From assembly GCA_028355575.1 (NCBI GenBank), contig JAOMSY010000003.1, positions 1 to 64,000 of the forward strand: a stretch of DNA of 64,000 nucleotides. Reading direction: 5' to 3'. The position numbers were made by a program, and so were the translations under genes. The stretch is from Francisellaceae bacterium. Its GTDB lineage: Bacteria > Pseudomonadota > Gammaproteobacteria > Francisellales > Francisellaceae. The notes below the pieces were generated by a model. It saw nothing but the letters and a program-made list of their open reading frames with translations, ran no database searches and had not been told where the DNA came from. This document shows, piece after piece, positions 8,056 to 17,093 of this stretch (positions within the stretch are counted from its first letter, which is position 1; every line of letters begins with the position of its first letter).

Positions 8056-9477
8056 ATGCAAAACGAATTAACAAACGCTAAAATTTTAGTTGTTGGTGAT
8101 GTGATGCTAGATCGGTATTGGCGTGGGCCTTGTTCACGGATATCTCCAGAGGCGCCGGTCCCTGTTATTAATGTCAATAAAATTGAACAACGCGCTGGTG
8201 GTGCAGGTAATGTTGCTCTAAATGTATCTGCATTAACAGGTAAGTCTGGTATTTTAAGCATTATCGGTGATGATGAGCCGGGTCAGTCCTTAACAGAAAT
8301 GATGGCATCAAGTAATATTGATACACATTTTGTTACTGACAAACATCCAACAATTACTAAGTTACGCGTGATGAGTCAACATCAGCAATTGCTGAGAATG
8401 GACTTTGAGGAAGATCTGTCTAGTGTTGATAAAACGCCTTTGGTAGAAGAGTTAATTTCTCAGCTAGATGGTTATAACGTGTTAATCGTATCTGATTATG
8501 GGAAAGGTGTTTTAAGTGATGCGAATACGCTTATCCAAAAAGCACGTGAAAAAGGCTTAGAGGTTTTGGTTGATCCAAAAGGTTCAGATTTTTCAAAATA
8601 TAAGGGCGCAACTCTCATAACACCAAACATGAAGGAGTTTGAGACTGTTGTTGGCCCCTGTCATTCTGATAAAGAAATCATTGATAAAGCGAAAGAGCTC
8701 ATTCAGAAAACAGATTTAGATGCGCTGTTGATTACACGCAGCGAAAAGGGAATGACGCTTGTCGAAAAGAATGGCAGTTATAATACCATCCCGACTCAAG
8801 CACAGGAAGTCTTTGATGTAACAGGTGCGGGTGACACCGTGATCTCAGTTATGGCAATGGGTCTTTCTATTGGTCACGATTATTATACTTCTATGAATTT
8901 GGCAAATGCAGCAGCAGGTGTTGTGGTTGGTAAGCTTGGTACAGCAACAGTTTCGCCAAAAGAGTTATATAAGGCATTGAATGCGATAACCCAAATTCAA
9001 ACAGGTGCAGTGTCTGAAGAGGAAGTAATTGAAGCCATGGAAAAATGTCATCTCCAGGGTGAAAAAGTGGTCATGACCAATGGCTGCTTTGATATTCTTC
9101 ATTCAGGGCATGTGGAATATTTACAAAAAGCTAGTAAGTTGGGTGACCGTTTGATTGTCGCAGTCAATGATGATGCTTCTGTTAAACGCTTAAAGGGTGA
9201 AACTCGTCCAATAGTTAGTTTAGAGAATCGGATGGCGCTCTTGGCTGCGCTTGAATGTGTTGACTGGGTTGTTGCTTTTGCTGAAGACACGCCTGAGCGC
9301 TTAATAAATACTCTGCTACCAGATATATTAGTAAAAGGTGCGGATTATGAAGTGCATCAGATTGCAGGATCAGAAAAAGTGCTTGCTAATGGTGGCGAAG
9401 TAAAAACTATTGAATTAAGGCCTGGTTGTTCGACATCAGGAATTATTGACAAAATAAAATCTCAAAACGGAGTTTAG
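8056..9477 (+). CDS. hldE: Bifunctional heptose-7-phosphate kinase / heptose-1-phosphate adenylyltransferase
   Basis: Provides ADP-heptose for the LPS inner core. Residues about 1-320 are a PfkB-type kinase with the RISPEAPVPV substrate loop, the glycine-rich RAGGAGNVALN segment and the catalytic DVTGAGDTV near residue 257. Residues about 340-473 are a nucleotidyltransferase with NGCFDILHSGHVEYL (HxGH motif). The 473-residue length matches the fused enzyme (E. coli 477). It is one base upstream of mpl, so both envelope genes form an operon. Confidence 0.95.
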   Translation: MQNELTNAKILVVGDVMLDRYWRGPCSRISPEAPVPVINVNKIEQRAGGAGNVALNVSALTGKSGILSIIGDDEPGQSLTEMMASSNIDTHFVTDKHPTITKLRVMSQHQQLLRMDFEEDLSSVDKTPLVEELISQLDGYNVLIVSDYGKGVLSDANTLIQKAREKGLEVLVDPKGSDFSKYKGATLITPNMKEFETVVGPCHSDKEIIDKAKELIQKTDLDALLITRSEKGMTLVEKNGSYNTIPTQAQEVFDVTGAGDTVISVMAMGLSIGHDYYTSMNLANAAAGVVVGKLGTATVSPKELYKALNAITQIQTGAVSEEEVIEAMEKCHLQGEKVVMTNGCFDILHSGHVEYLQKASKLGDRLIVAVNDDASVKRLKGETRPIVSLENRMALLAALECVDWVVAFAEDTPERLINTLLPDILVKGADYEVHQIAGSEKVLANGGEVKTIELRPGCSTSGIIDKIKSQNGV

Positions 9478-9478
9478 A

Positions 9479-10873
9479 TTGGTGCCAAAGAAGATTCATA
9501 TATTAGGTGTGTGTGGCACATTCATGGGTGGTTTATCAATCATTGCCCGACAAAAAGGTTTTGAAGTAGAAGGTTCTGATTTAAATGCCTATCCGCCAAT
9601 GAGTGATTATTTAAGAGATTCAGGCATTAAAGTTAATAATGGCTATTCCATTGAGAAATTAAATCCAAAACCAGATGAAGTCCTGATTGGTAATACCTTA
9701 AAACGTGGGGTTGAAATAGTTGAGCATGTTCTGAACGAACAGTATCGATATTTTTCTGGCGCGCAATGGTTGTATGAAAATGTGCTTTATGACAAACATG
9801 TTCTGGCAGTTTCTGGGACACATGGTAAAACAACTACAACCTCAATGTTGGTAAAAATATTAGATGAGTGTGGTTATAATCCAGGCTTTATGATTGGTGG
9901 GGTTTCAAAAGACTTTGGTGAGTCTGCAAGGCTGACCGATTCAAAATATTTTGTAATTGAAGCTGATGAATATGACACGGCTTTTTTTGATAAGCGCTCA
10001 AAGTTTATTCATTATCATCCAAGTACTTTAATTATCAACAATATTGAATTTGATCATGCAGATTTATTTCCATCACTAGATTCGATCAAGACCCAATTTG
10101 ATCATTTGCTTCGTGTTATTCCAAGTAAAGCTAGAGTTGTCTATGCGGGTGCAGATAAAAATGTTTTAGATGTTATTGATAAAGGATGTTGGTCTCAAAA
10201 AAGTAGTTTCGGTGCCAAAGATCAGAGTTTTAGCCCTGACTGGGCATATCAGATGCTAGAAAAAGATGGTTCGGTATTTGAAGTTTATTTTCAAAACGAA
10301 TGTGTTGGCAAGGTCCAGTGGGATCTGATTGGAGACCACAATGTTAGTAACGCTTTAGCTGCTATTGCTGCCGCTGAGAATATAGGTATTCATCCACAAG
10401 ATGCCTGTAAAGCAATTAGCCGGTTTTCTGGGGTTAAACGCCGCATGGATCTCGTAGCAAATAATGCGCAATGTTATATTTATGATGACTTCGCTCACCA
10501 TCCAACAGCCATCAAGAAAAGTGTTGATGCCTTGAGAAATCGCGTGGGAGATCAAAAGCTATTCGCTATTATGGAGCCTCGTTCAAATACAATGAAAATG
10601 GGCACATTAAAAGAAGAAATTGTTCAAGCATTTGGTAATGCAGATCAAATTTTTATTTATCAATCACCACTAGTAAAATGGTCAGTAACTGAGGCATTCA
10701 AGGGATTTTATAAGCCCTGCCATGTCTATACAGATATGGATGAAATGAAGCTGGCGATAATCCAAGCGTCTAAAAAGAATATAGATAATAAGGATGCCAC
10801 TCACTTGTTAATAATGAGTAACGGTGGGTTTGAAGGTATTCATCATACTTTAAAAGATGCGCTAATCCGTTAA
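9479..10873 (+). CDS. mpl: Murein tripeptide ligase (UDP-MurNAc:tripeptide ligase)
   Basis: Recycles cell-wall tripeptide by joining L-Ala-gamma-D-Glu-meso-DAP to UDP-MurNAc. It is a Mur-ligase with the N-terminal Rossmann-like loop GVCGTFMGGLS, the ATP loop SGTHGKTTTTSML near residue 113, EADEYDTAFFDKRSKF near 160 and YDDFAHHPTAIK near 340. The starting codon is TTG at 9479 or GTG at 9482; GGAG at 9469-9472 fits either, and no ATG is available near the family start. Length 464 compares with 457 in E. coli. Coupled to hldE. Confidence 0.93.
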   Translation: MVPKKIHILGVCGTFMGGLSIIARQKGFEVEGSDLNAYPPMSDYLRDSGIKVNNGYSIEKLNPKPDEVLIGNTLKRGVEIVEHVLNEQYRYFSGAQWLYENVLYDKHVLAVSGTHGKTTTTSMLVKILDECGYNPGFMIGGVSKDFGESARLTDSKYFVIEADEYDTAFFDKRSKFIHYHPSTLIINNIEFDHADLFPSLDSIKTQFDHLLRVIPSKARVVYAGADKNVLDVIDKGCWSQKSSFGAKDQSFSPDWAYQMLEKDGSVFEVYFQNECVGKVQWDLIGDHNVSNALAAIAAAENIGIHPQDACKAISRFSGVKRRMDLVANNAQCYIYDDFAHHPTAIKKSVDALRNRVGDQKLFAIMEPRSNTMKMGTLKEEIVQAFGNADQIFIYQSPLVKWSVTEAFKGFYKPCHVYTDMDEMKLAIIQASKKNIDNKDATHLLIMSNGGFEGIHHTLKDALIR

Positions 10874-10999
10874 TTTGAATATTGTTTATTTCTGTAAATT
10901 CACACTCATGTCTTGAATTTGTATCATTTTACAACCATATTATAAAAGTAATAATTTATATCATCACACTGTATTTATTCAGGATGTTTAGAGGCATTA

Positions 11000-11464
11000 T
11001 TGGGTATGGCAATGACAAAAGATCGGGTTACGCTTTCGGGTAGAAGAAGAACAAAAGACCTTAGGCAAGAAGCGAGGTATGAAGGCGGGGAATTTGTTAA
11101 AGACCCTGATCCCGTACATGACTTGAAACAGCAGGCGATTGAAATGCAAAAACAACGTGTTGAGCGTGATAGTGGTCAGAGTTATATAGATGACATTGTT
11201 TCAACATTAATTAAGAAATATGAGATTTGGTCAGAGCCGCTTGATTATTATCGTTATAAATATAGTCCTAATAAGCGCAGTCAATTACTATTGAATGAAA
11301 TTAGATGTATATTAAATGAGCATGCAATTAAATTGATGGCAGAAGGGTATCAAGAGAACACTTGCCGTAATAAGTGCATGGATTTACTTAATATTGTTTC
11401 TGATAGATTAAAAGCTAATAATATTCCTATTGGTGAGTTACACTTAACGAAAAAACGTAAGTAA
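11000..11464 (+). CDS. Conserved hypothetical protein, basic N-terminus
   Basis: I do not recognise this 154-residue protein. It has no signal peptide or membrane segment. The first 60 residues are rich in Arg/Lys/Asp (GRRRTKDLRQEAR) and probably disordered. The rest is helical, with one pair of cysteines in ENTCRNKCMDLLN, and ends in a basic tail KKRK. The longest reading begins at TTG 11000; ATGs at 11006 and 11012 are equally good, with a GAGG site at 10991-10994. It sits 6 bp upstream of rlmB in the same direction, so co-transcription with an rRNA methyltransferase is likely and an RNA-related role is possible. Confidence 0.7.
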   Translation: MGMAMTKDRVTLSGRRRTKDLRQEARYEGGEFVKDPDPVHDLKQQAIEMQKQRVERDSGQSYIDDIVSTLIKKYEIWSEPLDYYRYKYSPNKRSQLLLNEIRCILNEHAIKLMAEGYQENTCRNKCMDLLNIVSDRLKANNIPIGELHLTKKRK

Positions 11465-11470
11465 TTATTA

Positions 11471-12208
11471 ATGTCACAATTTATTTATGGCGTACACGCT
11501 GTTACAGAGTTCCTAAAATCATCACCCGAGCTATCTATAAGAATTTTAATTCAAGATGGGAGAGAAAATGATACCAAGATTAAAAAAATAATAGCTACTG
11601 CTAAAAAGCATAAATTACACGTTGATACTATGTCTAAAGATAAACTTGACGGTATAGCTGACAATGGTGTGCACCAAGGTATATTGGTAGAATGTAAAAA
11701 ATCTAGAACCTATATTGAATCTGATATCCTTGGGTTGCTTGATTCGCTTGATCATTCACCGCTTGTATTAATTTTAGATGGCGTTCAGGATCCACATAAT
11801 TTGGGTGCTTGTATTAGAACCGCTGATGCATGTGGTGTTGATTTTGTTATTATTCCAAAAGATAAGAGCGCGCCCTTAAATGCAACAGTACAAAAAGTTT
11901 CCTGTGGTGCAATGAGTCGGGTGAAAGTAGTTGTTGCAACAAATCTAGCGAGAAGCGTGAAAACACTCAAACAGGAAGGTGTATGGGTCTATGGCTTTGC
12001 TGATGAGGCAAAAGAGTCCATCTATAATAATGATTTCACAGGTGGTATCGCCTTGGTAATGGGCTCTGAAGGAGATGGTTTAAGACACCTCACAAGAGAG
12101 CTATGTGATCATTTGGTTTATATTCCTATGCAAGGATCGGTCTCTAGTTTAAATGTATCAGTTGCGACTGGTGTCGCTTTATATGAAGTTGTTAGACAGA
12201 GGATTTAA
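11471..12208 (+). CDS. rlmB: 23S rRNA (guanosine-2251-2'-O)-methyltransferase
   Basis: A SpoU/TrmH-family SAM methyltransferase for G2251 in the peptidyl-transferase P-loop. The N-terminal substrate-binding domain begins YGVHAVTEFL. The SPOUT signatures follow: LDGVQDPHNLGACIRTADACG near residue 97, VMGSEGDGLRHL near 197, and the knot SSLNVSVATGVALYE near 220. Length 245 equals the usual 243-250. Its 3' end overlaps the convergent HbpS-like gene by 17 bp. Confidence 0.93.
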   Translation: MSQFIYGVHAVTEFLKSSPELSIRILIQDGRENDTKIKKIIATAKKHKLHVDTMSKDKLDGIADNGVHQGILVECKKSRTYIESDILGLLDSLDHSPLVLILDGVQDPHNLGACIRTADACGVDFVIIPKDKSAPLNATVQKVSCGAMSRVKVVVATNLARSVKTLKQEGVWVYGFADEAKESIYNNDFTGGIALVMGSEGDGLRHLTRELCDHLVYIPMQGSVSSLNVSVATGVALYEVVRQRI

Positions 12209-12605
12209 GCAGGGCATCAATTCCTTTTTGTGCGCATTCTTCATCAAGTTCTGGAGTCGCGCCACTAACACCAATTGATCCAATATGAATTCCATTTTTC
12301 ATTATTGGCAGTCCACCGCCAAGTAACAATATATCAGGTATACTGCTATACGGATTAGTTGTCATGGAAGCACTTCTTTCGGATAAGTCTTTCGAAGATA
12401 TCGGCATTGAAGCTGAGGTTAATGCTTTTAATTGGGAAATTCTAATGCTGCCAAAGCTGGTATTATCCATTCTGTGAAAGCAATTTAAATTACCATGGTT
12501 GTCATAAATGCTAATTACTAGGTTTATGGAAAGACTTTCTGCATATTTCTCAATTGCTGATAGAATTATTTTTGAATCTTTCAGTGTAAGAGTTGAATTC
12601 GTCAT
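12192..12605 (-). CDS. GlcG/HbpS-family protein
   Basis: A 137-residue protein of the GlcG/HbpS (DUF336) family, whose members bind haem or cobalamin or accompany glycolate and diol use. The family core GGLPIMKNGIHIGSIGVSGATPELDEECAQKGIDAL (about 95-130) is clear. The N-terminal half (ILSAIEKYAESLSINLVISIYDNHG) also fits. No signal peptide, so cytoplasmic. Followed 24 bp upstream on the same strand by a small membrane protein gene. Function in this organism cannot be assigned. Confidence 0.75.
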   Translation of the reverse strand: MTNSTLTLKDSKIILSAIEKYAESLSINLVISIYDNHGNLNCFHRMDNTSFGSIRISQLKALTSASMPISSKDLSERSASMTTNPYSSIPDILLLGGGLPIMKNGIHIGSIGVSGATPELDEECAQKGIDALLKSSV

Positions 12606-12629
12606 TTAGATTTTCCTTTTGTATTTATG

Positions 12630-12872
12630 CTATCTAAACAAAGACGAGTGGTGAATAATCCAATATACCAGTGCTACCCAAACGCCACCAATTACTGTGG
12701 CTATGACCCAAACAGAGCCAGGTACAATTTGAGTTGTTACCTTTGCTTGTGTGAAATGACTGACATCTTTTGCAACGCCAGCAGCAAATAAGATATTTAT
12801 AAAAGCACTAATAATAATGATAACAATGCTAATTGTGCTATAGGTTTGAGCAAATTGAGTGTAAACATCCAT
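12630..12872 (-). CDS. Small two-helix membrane protein, unknown
   Basis: An 80-residue hydrophobic protein with two predicted membrane segments (about 13-34 and 52-72). They are joined by a polar loop VAKDVSHFTQAKVTTQ. I recognise no family with confidence. It is transcribed toward the GlcG/HbpS-like gene, 24 bp away, and the two probably form an operon. The ATG at 12872 starts about 165 bp from the divergent SspA-like gene. Confidence 0.6.
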   Translation of the reverse strand: MDVYTQFAQTYSTISIVIIIISAFINILFAAGVAKDVSHFTQAKVTTQIVPGSVWVIATVIGGVWVALVYWIIHHSSLFR

Positions 12873-13037
12873 ATTGACAAAATCTTAATTCTAAAAGGAA
12901 AGATTTTAACAAGAAAGCTCGTAATATGATAGCGTACAGCCTATAGTTGAAAGGAGCTTTAACTAATTCAATATTGACCGGAAAGTGTAAAGCGTATAAG
13001 ATGCAACAGGCTTAAAGCAAGATAGGTTTAAGAAAAT

Positions 13038-13646
13038 ATGTTTATTACTTTATATTCAAATTCAGACTCTGCATTGAGTCATAGGGTCAGATTTGTTCTC
13101 GCAGAAAAAAAACTGCAAGCAAAAATCATTGAGCTTTCAAGTCTTGATGAAGAACCTGAACTTAAAAAACTTACGCCGAATGGTAGTTTGCCTATTTTGA
13201 CTGAAAGGGAATCTATCATAAACGACCCAAATATCATCATGTATTATCTTGATGAGCGATACCCTTCGCCATCATTAATGTCTAGCTACCCAGTGCTGCG
13301 TGCTAAAACTCGCCTCACAATTAGTCGTATAGATAGAGATTGGTATAGCATGATCAAGATGGCTGAGAAAGATCCTGATAATGCTAAAGAGGCTATCACT
13401 GTTTTGAAAGATAGCTTTAAAGCACTTTCACCCATATTTTCTGAAACAAATTATTTTATGTCTGAAGACATGACGCTTGCTGACTGCGCTTTAACCACAT
13501 TGTTATGGAGATTGCCTTTAATTGGCGTCGATTTATCTGACAATTTAGGTGCAATTCAAGAATATGCTCAAAGAATGTTTGAGAGAGATGCCTTTCAGAA
13601 GAGTCTTTCATCAGAAGAGCAGAAAATTACACAAACGGTTATTTGA
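13038..13646 (+). CDS. Stringent starvation protein A / MglA-like, GST fold
   Basis: A 202-residue GST-like protein of the SspA family, which binds RNA polymerase and steers sigma70 transcription; it has no GST catalytic role. The N-terminal thioredoxin-like domain has ITLYSNSDSALSHRVRFVLAEK, the cis-Pro loop LTPNGSLPIL and IMYYLDERYPSPSLM. The helical C-terminal domain includes the SspA-like MTLADCALTTLLWRLPLIG. A second, canonical SspA is encoded at 40273-40890. The two differ widely, as MglA and SspA do in Francisella, where they act as a heterodimer. Calling this one MglA-like is inference from that pairing. Confidence 0.8.
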   Translation: MFITLYSNSDSALSHRVRFVLAEKKLQAKIIELSSLDEEPELKKLTPNGSLPILTERESIINDPNIIMYYLDERYPSPSLMSSYPVLRAKTRLTISRIDRDWYSMIKMAEKDPDNAKEAITVLKDSFKALSPIFSETNYFMSEDMTLADCALTTLLWRLPLIGVDLSDNLGAIQEYAQRMFERDAFQKSLSSEEQKITQTVI

Positions 13647-13697
13647 GCCATTTTCATATTATATTTTAAATTCAATTAAGCATTCAAAGTTTCTAGC

Positions 13698-14804
13698 ATG
13701 ATGAACTTAGCTCACGAGAAATATATGCTGCGAGCAATTGAGCTTGCCAGTCAGGGTTCATTTTATACTAAGCCTAATCCTAATGTTGGTTGTGTTATTG
13801 TTGATCCATCTGGAGAAATAATTTCTGAAGGATATCATCAATTTTTTGGTGGCCATCATGCTGAAGTTGAAGCGATTAAACAGGCCGGCAGTCTTGAAAA
13901 GGAAATACGAGGTAGCACTTTTTATGTTACTTTAGAGCCTTGTTCACATTTTGGTAAAACTGGACCTTGTGCAGACGCCTTAATTGAAGCAGGGGTTGCA
14001 AAGGTATTTGTGGCACTTGAGGATCCAAATCCACAAGTCGGTGGAAATGGCATCTCTAGACTCCGTCAAGCAGGTATATCAGTAGAAGTTGGGCTATGTG
14101 CCGATAAGGCAGAAGAACTAAATTTAGGGTTTTTGAAAAAACATCGACAGGGTAGACCTTTTCTTCGAGTTAAAATGGCGGCAAGTATCGATGGTAAAAT
14201 TGCAATGGCAAGTGGTGAAAGTAAGTGGATCACAAACAAATACTCAAGGGTTGATGTGCAAATAATGCGTGCTTCAGCGGGTGCAATTATTACGGGTATG
14301 GGTACGATATCAGCGGATAACCCTAAATTAACAGCTAGACCACTTGAACCACATTGTACTTTCAGCCAGCCATATCGTGTTGTGATTGATCGTAATCTAG
14401 ATATCCCTTTAGATGCAAATATTATTGGCTTAGATGGTCTATGTGTTGTTGTAACAGAAATTGATAATGCATTAAAAGTTCAGAGATTATCTAACTTGAA
14501 GGTAAAGGTCTTAAAAATAGATTTCACTGACACGAGTGTTTTATTTGATACCTTGTTAGTTCATCTAGCAAGAATGGGTGTGAATGATGTTATGGTAGAA
14601 TCTGGTCCTAGATTGATTAGCCAATTCATTAAATATCAGTTATTAGATGAGTTAGTTGTTTACACAGCACCTTGTTTAATGGGTGTGTCAGCAATATCAA
14701 TGACAAATATTGAACTAGAATCTATGGCGGAACGAATTCAGTATAAGTTACAATCAGTCAAACGTTTTGGCGATGACATAAAATGTGTCTATCGTTTTGT
14801 ATAA
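13698..14804 (+). CDS. ribD: Bifunctional riboflavin biosynthesis deaminase/reductase
   Basis: Second and third steps of riboflavin synthesis from GTP: deamination, then reduction of the ribosyl side chain. Residues 1-145 are the zinc deaminase (HAEVEAIKQAG near residue 54, PCSHFGKTGPC near 79). Residues 150-368 are the dihydrofolate-reductase-like domain (RPFLRVKMAASIDGKIAMASGESKWIT, RASAGAIITGMGT). Length 368 matches the family. Other rib genes are not adjacent; sohB follows after 13 bp. Confidence 0.94.
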   Translation: MMNLAHEKYMLRAIELASQGSFYTKPNPNVGCVIVDPSGEIISEGYHQFFGGHHAEVEAIKQAGSLEKEIRGSTFYVTLEPCSHFGKTGPCADALIEAGVAKVFVALEDPNPQVGGNGISRLRQAGISVEVGLCADKAEELNLGFLKKHRQGRPFLRVKMAASIDGKIAMASGESKWITNKYSRVDVQIMRASAGAIITGMGTISADNPKLTARPLEPHCTFSQPYRVVIDRNLDIPLDANIIGLDGLCVVVTEIDNALKVQRLSNLKVKVLKIDFTDTSVLFDTLLVHLARMGVNDVMVESGPRLISQFIKYQLLDELVVYTAPCLMGVSAISMTNIELESMAERIQYKLQSVKRFGDDIKCVYRFV

Positions 14805-14817
14805 GGAGAATGAGTAA

Positions 14818-15834
14818 ATGTGGCTAGATCAGTTTTCTAATTATATTTTATTTTTACTAGAAGCCGTTACTATTGTTGTTGCAATTTTAATAGTTATTTC
14901 AGGTATTGTAGCTATTGGCTCAAAGGGTAAAAAATCTAAAGGTAAATTGAATGTAAAAGCTTTGCATTCAAAATACAAAGAAATGAAATCGAAGCTTGAG
15001 TATGACGTCTATGAGAAAAAATTTTTAAAGAAAGAGCTGAAAGCGCAAAAGAAACTTGATCAAGAAAAACAGAAGAAAAATGAAAAGGATCAATTTAAGC
15101 CAAAGCGTATTTATGTTATTAATTTTAAAGGTGATATTCAGGCCAGTCAGGTTGAAGGGTTAAGAGAAGAAGTTACCGCTATATTAAGTATTGCAACACC
15201 CCAAGACGAAGTCGTTATTAATTTAGAAAGTCCTGGTGGCGTTGTGCATGGCTATGGGCTAGCTGCATCACAACTAGAACGTATTAAATCTAGACATATT
15301 CCGCTAACTATTATCGTTGATAAAGTAGCTGCCAGTGGTGGTTATATGATGGCATCTCTAGGAGATAAAATTGTATCTGCACCATTTGCAATTATTGGTT
15401 CTGTTGGCGTGGTTGCTCAATTGCCAAATATTAATCGATTGCTTGAATCTCATGGTGTCGATGTCGAATTGCATACCGCGGGTGAATATAAGCGTACATT
15501 AACGGTAATGGGTAAAAACACAGAAGAGGGTCGTAAGAAATTTAAAGAAGATCTTGACTCCGTACATACTTTATTCAAACAGCATATTGAAAAATTTAGA
15601 CCAAAATTAGATATTGAAAAAGTTGCAACAGGTGAGTATTGGTTTGGCCATAAAGCATTAGAATTAGACCTTGTTGATGAGCTAAGCACGAGTGATGATT
15701 ATTTGTTTTATGCTTATGAGAAAGAACAGGCAGAGCTTTTTGAAGTAAAATTTGAAGCTAAAGGTAAAATGCTAAGCAAGTTAAAAGCGAATATAGAGAC
15801 ATATTTATTTAAGAAAAATATTCCTGGAATGTAA
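14818..15834 (+). CDS. sohB: Inner-membrane S49 family protease
   Basis: SohB-type signal-peptide-peptidase-like serine protease of 338 residues. One N-terminal membrane anchor (about 10-38) is followed by a charged helical region rich in Lys/Glu (about 40-95), then the crotonase-like protease domain. The catalytic Ser lies in VDKVAASGGYMMASLGD near residue 178 and the Lys in TAGEYKRTLT near 228, the Ser-Lys dyad of S49 peptidases. The last base of its stop codon is the first base of the holB ATG, so translation is coupled. Confidence 0.92.
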   Translation: MWLDQFSNYILFLLEAVTIVVAILIVISGIVAIGSKGKKSKGKLNVKALHSKYKEMKSKLEYDVYEKKFLKKELKAQKKLDQEKQKKNEKDQFKPKRIYVINFKGDIQASQVEGLREEVTAILSIATPQDEVVINLESPGGVVHGYGLAASQLERIKSRHIPLTIIVDKVAASGGYMMASLGDKIVSAPFAIIGSVGVVAQLPNINRLLESHGVDVELHTAGEYKRTLTVMGKNTEEGRKKFKEDLDSVHTLFKQHIEKFRPKLDIEKVATGEYWFGHKALELDLVDELSTSDDYLFYAYEKEQAELFEVKFEAKGKMLSKLKANIETYLFKKNIPGM

Positions 15835-16817
15835 TGAAATCTGTACCCTGGTTTGAAGATGATTTTAAAAAATTTCAAGACTTGTGGGCAGGGAAGAAAT
15901 GGCCACATGCATTATTATTAACTGGCAAGCCCGGTTGTGGACTAGAAGATTTTTCGCATCAATTAGGTCGAGCTATTTTATGTGAAAATTCTGATTTAAC
16001 TATTTGCGGTATTTGCAGAAATTGTCAATTATCTAGTCAGGAAGTTGATACACATCCAGATAATGATTGGATCAAACCAGAAGATAACATCATTAAAGTA
16101 GAACAGATTCGCCATTTACAGCAGCAGTTAATAAAAAAACCAGCCTATGGCCAATATCGGGTTATTAATATTACCCAGGCACATTTAATGAATGAATCAG
16201 CTGCCAATGCTTTATTGAAAATGTTGGAAGAGCCAAATCAAGCTGTATATTTTATTCTAACTTCCACAGAAAGTTCATTATTAAAACCAACAATTAAAAG
16301 CCGTCTTCAACGCTATCCGCTTACAATGAATTTGAATCAAATAAAGAAATGGTATCAGAGTCAATTACAGCAAACCGATATTCCATTTGAAAATCTTATT
16401 AAGTTGTCAAATGGTGCGCCGATAAATATGCTTAAAATACAACAAGATAAAAGTATTCTTGAGATTCGTAATAAAATACTGGAGCCAATTGAGCACAAAG
16501 CCCATTTTTTTGATGCGGTAGAGTATTTAGTTGTCGTGGATCAAGAGTGGGTAATTTACTGGTGGTTATTAATTGTCACTGATTTAATTAGACTAAAGTT
16601 AAATACTTCATCACCTGACTTGCTTGCAAATGAGGATAAAAAAGAAAGTTTACAAGCTTTTGCGAAAGTGTATGATGTGAGTATATTTTTCGCAACTTAC
16701 CAACAGTTGTTAAAAATTAAGAAGATGCTCAGTCAGCATGTTAATTTAAATAAACAATTGATGTATGAGCATTTATGGCTAATTTTATTTGGAGAAAAAC
16801 ATGCCCTTGAATGTTAA
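15834..16817 (+). CDS. holB: DNA polymerase III subunit delta'
   Basis: Clamp-loader stator subunit. The degenerate nucleotide loop TGKPGCGLEDF lacks the catalytic lysine, as expected for delta'. The zinc-module cysteines (CENSDLTICGICRNC) are at about 50-65 and the sensor-1-like NESAANALLKMLEEPNQAVYFIL is near 120. Length 327 compares with 334 in E. coli. It overlaps sohB by one base and its end overlaps the yhbY start by 17 bp. Confidence 0.9.
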   Translation: MKSVPWFEDDFKKFQDLWAGKKWPHALLLTGKPGCGLEDFSHQLGRAILCENSDLTICGICRNCQLSSQEVDTHPDNDWIKPEDNIIKVEQIRHLQQQLIKKPAYGQYRVINITQAHLMNESAANALLKMLEEPNQAVYFILTSTESSLLKPTIKSRLQRYPLTMNLNQIKKWYQSQLQQTDIPFENLIKLSNGAPINMLKIQQDKSILEIRNKILEPIEHKAHFFDAVEYLVVVDQEWVIYWWLLIVTDLIRLKLNTSSPDLLANEDKKESLQAFAKVYDVSIFFATYQQLLKIKKMLSQHVNLNKQLMYEHLWLILFGEKHALEC

Positions 16818-17091
16818 GCAAAGACAAGCTTTAAAAGGACAAGCTCACGCATTAAAACCAATTGTATTGTTAGGCGAAAAAGGTTTAACGGATGCTGTCC
16901 TAGCTGAAATTAATTCTGCTTTAGAAACACATGAACTGATAAAAGTGAAGATTGGTGGCGGTGAGAAAGAAGAAAAACAGGCTATGATTGATGAGATTTG
17001 TGAAATGCTTCGTTGTGAATTTGTTCAATTAATTGGTGGTATCGTCATACTGTATCGTAAAAGTTTGAATAAAGATAAAAAGAAAAAATAA
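16801..17091 (+). CDS. yhbY: CRS1/YhbY-type RNA-binding protein
   Basis: A 96-residue single-domain KH-like RNA-binding protein associated with 50S assembly. Signatures are the N-terminal KQRQALKGQAHALKPIVLLGEKGLT and the GxxG-type loop KVKIGGGEKEEKQ. I start it at ATG 16801, which has GGAG 6 nt upstream and begins at the conserved segment; the longer in-frame opening at 16789 has no site. It lies inside a sohB-holB-yhbY-hemB run with overlaps or gaps of no more than 2 bp. Confidence 0.9.
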   Translation: MPLNVKQRQALKGQAHALKPIVLLGEKGLTDAVLAEINSALETHELIKVKIGGGEKEEKQAMIDEICEMLRCEFVQLIGGIVILYRKSLNKDKKKK

Positions 17092-17093
17092 TA

